Shown here piece after piece: positions 62,479 through 64,000 of a stretch of DNA of 64,000 nt. The stretch is taken from the NCBI RefSeq assembly GCF_036884275.1, contig NZ_CP145607.1, positions 2,529,001 to 2,593,000 of the forward strand, in the 5' to 3' direction. The notes under the pieces were generated by a model. It was not told the origin of the DNA and searched no databases. It saw only the letters and a list, made by a program, of their open reading frames with translations. Each line of letters starts with the position of its first letter. Positions within the stretch are counted from its first letter, which is position 1. Source of the stretch: Sphingomonas kaistensis (GTDB taxonomy: Bacteria; Pseudomonadota; Alphaproteobacteria; Sphingomonadales; Sphingomonadaceae). The translations under genes and the position numbers were made by a program.

Positions 62479-64000
62479 ATGACCCCGACCGAGCTCGCCG
62501 CGCTGCACGAGGCTTACGCCTCCGATCCCCACGCCTTCTGGCTGGATCAGGCGCGGCGGCTCGACTGGGAACGCTTTCCGGAGCGATCGGGAGACTTCTC
62601 GTTCGATCGCGCCGACTTTCACATCCGCTGGTATGAGGACGGCGTCCTCAACCTCTCGGTCAATTGCCTCGACCGCCACCTGCCGCAGCGCGCCGACGAC
62701 ACCGCGCTGGTCTTCGAACCCGACGAGCCCGGCGCCGGCCGCTCGGTCACCTATGCCGAACTCTACGCCGACACCTGCCGCTTCGCCCACCTCCTGAAGG
62801 AGCGCGGGGTCGGCAAGGGCGACCGGGTGATGATCTACATGCCGATGATTCCCGAGGCGGCGGCGGCAATGCTTGCCTGCGCGCGGATCGGCGCGGTTCA
62901 TTCGGTGGTGTTCGGCGGCTTCTCGCCCGAAAGCCTCGCCGGCCGGATCGACGATTGCGGTGCGCGCGTCGTCATCACCGCCGACGAGGGCGTGCGCGGC
63001 GGCAAGCGCATTCCATTGAAAGCCAATGTCGATGCCGCCTGCGACCTGTCGCAGGGCATCGATACCGTCATCGTCGTCACCCGCACCGGCGGCGACATCG
63101 CGATGCGCGAAGGCCGGGACCTGCGCTGGGAAGATCATCAGGACCGCCTCGCCAACGACTGCCCGGCCGAACCGATGGCCGCCGAAGACCCCCTGTTCAT
63201 TCTCTACACCTCGGGCTCGACCGGAAAGCCCAAGGGCGTGGTCCACACCACTGGCGGCTATGCCGTCTGGGCCGCGACCACTTTCGCCTGGGTGTTCGAA
63301 CCCAAGCCCGACGACCTCTTCTGGTGCACCGCCGACATCGGCTGGATCACCGGCCACAGCTACACCCTCTACGGCCCGCTGATGGCCGGCACCCCCACCG
63401 TCATGTTCGACGGCGTCCCGACCTATCCCGACGCCAGCCGCCTGTGGGAGACCATCGACCGCCTCGGTGTCACCATCCTCTACACCGCCCCCACCGCCAT
63501 CCGCGCCTTGATGCGCGAAGGCGATGAGCCGGTGCGTAAACACAACCGCCAATCGCTCCGCCTGCTCGGCACCGTCGGCGAGCCGATCAATCCCGAGGCG
63601 TGGCGCTGGTATCACGACGTGGTCGGCGACGGCCGCCTCGCCATCGTCGACACCTGGTGGCAGACCGAAACCGGCGGCGTCCTCATGACCCCGCTTCCCG
63701 GCGCCACTTCGATGAAACCCGGCAGCGCTTGCCAACCCCTGCCCGGTATCGAGCCCTTGCTGGTCGATGCCGAAGGACGCGAGATCACCGGCAACGACGT
63801 CAGCGGCAACCTTTGCCTGCGCGGCTCGTGGCCCGGCCAGATGCGCACCGTCTGGGGCGATCCGCAGCGCTTCATCGACACCTATTTCACGACCTACCCC
63901 GGCCTCTACTTCACCGGCGACGGCTGCCGCCGGGACGAGGACGGCGATTACTGGATCACCGGCCGGGTCGACGATGTCATCAACGTCTCGGGCCACCGCA
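62479..64000 (+). CDS. acs: acetyl-coenzyme A synthetase (3' part off the window)
   Basis: The ATG abuts the preceding stop (TAAATG). About 507 residues are present of a family length near 645. Adenylation motifs: [34 protein letters not shown], the WWQTETGG motif in [18 protein letters not shown], and [20 protein letters not shown]. The C-terminal domain with the acetylatable Lys is beyond the edge. It makes acetyl-CoA from acetate, ATP and CoA; propionate may also be used. Confidence 0.95.
   Translation, partial: MTPTELAALHEAYASDPHAFWLDQARRLDWERFPERSGDFSFDRADFHIRWYEDGVLNLSVNCLDRHLPQRADDTALVFEPDEPGAGRSVTYAELYADTCRFAHLLKERGVGKGDRVMIYMPMIPEAAAAMLACARIGAVHSVVFGGFSPESLAGRIDDCGARVVITADEGVRGGKRIPLKANVDAACDLSQGIDTVIVVTRTGGDIAMREGRDLRWEDHQDRLANDCPAEPMAAEDPLFILYTSGSTGKPKGVVHTTGGYAVWAATTFAWVFEPKPDDLFWCTADIGWITGHSYTLYGPLMAGTPTVMFDGVPTYPDASRLWETIDRLGVTILYTAPTAIRALMREGDEPVRKHNRQSLRLLGTVGEPINPEAWRWYHDVVGDGRLAIVDTWWQTETGGVLMTPLPGATSMKPGSACQPLPGIEPLLVDAEGREITGNDVSGNLCLRGSWPGQMRTVWGDPQRFIDTYFTTYPGLYFTGDGCRRDEDGDYWITGRVDDVINVSGHR

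Noticed and set aside
61927..63996. 689-codon minus-strand frame opposite adh and acs
   Set aside because: Antisense shadow; acs and adh motifs are unambiguous on the plus strand.

Overview
The window is GC-rich, densely coded chromosomal DNA of an alphaproteobacterium, most probably a sphingomonad. This is inferred from the complex I operon layout, the zapA/6S RNA/ygfA locus, the secB/Tim44-like/mltA/smr neighbourhood, the DUF3297 and DUF2842 proteins, a large TonB-dependent receptor, and small dispersed inverted repeats of kinds I associate with sphingomonads (cores GAGCGAAGTCGA and TCCCGGC/GCCGGGA). No transposase, integrase, phage gene or CRISPR array was seen. Almost everything is core metabolism, envelope biogenesis or information processing.

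Layout. 1-6.6 kb: nuoABCDEFG on the minus strand (nuoG cut by the left edge), with an unlisted 47-codon membrane ORF between nuoE and nuoF and a disordered tail on NuoC. 6.7-12 kb: inositol-phosphatase family protein, EF-P, M23 peptidase, L,D-transpeptidase, HAD hydrolase, ThiE, membrane protein. 12.1-13.2 kb: winged-helix regulator fused to a membrane domain. 13.2-18.6 kb: central carbon genes tkt, gap, pgk, fba, all minus. 18.7-21.4 kb: coiled-coil ORF, zapA, 6S RNA, ygfA, DUF2842, SleB-type hydrolase. 21.5-24.5 kb: tRNA-Asp, AI-2E-family permease, Mpo1-like protein, CPA antiporter. 24.5-26.1 kb: a small accessory pocket of hypothetical genes with three copies of a short repeat, ending at tRNA-Leu. 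26.3-31.9 kb: comM/yifB, then rpmH-rnpA-yidD-yidC-yihA. 32-38.4 kb: GST, lipoprotein, dapE, GGDEF/EAL protein, smr, mltA, Tim44-like. 38.6-46.9 kb: secB, murJ, trpS, DUF4136 lipoprotein, PadR regulator, rarA, MscS-like channel, DUF429-like protein, tRNA-Thr. 47-52.5 kb: PspC protein, threonine synthase, TonB receptor, a psp-like operon with two tiny leading ORFs, and a divergent glycine-rich protein. 52.6-64 kb: DUF3297, branched-chain 2-oxoacid dehydrogenase E1a/E1b/E2, azoreductase/HxlR pair, AceE-like E1, MaoC, CoA-ester lyase, alcohol dehydrogenase and acs (cut by the right edge).

The most notable regions are these. (i) The psp-like operon at 51.0-52.0 kb is preceded by a near-consensus sigma-54 (-24/-12) promoter and led by a 42-aa secreted-type peptide ORF that overlaps a 53-aa ORF. 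(ii) In rnpA, the only usual start codon near the family N terminus lies upstream of rpmH, so rpmH would be nested inside it as in Thermus. (iii) A dispersed repeat lies in frame inside the E2 linker, and a second copy supplies the C terminus of the HxlR regulator. (iv) A Zur-like box precedes the TonB receptor. (v) A 21-bp inverted repeat lies between the azoR/HxlR pair. All regulatory assignments are pattern matches made by eye.
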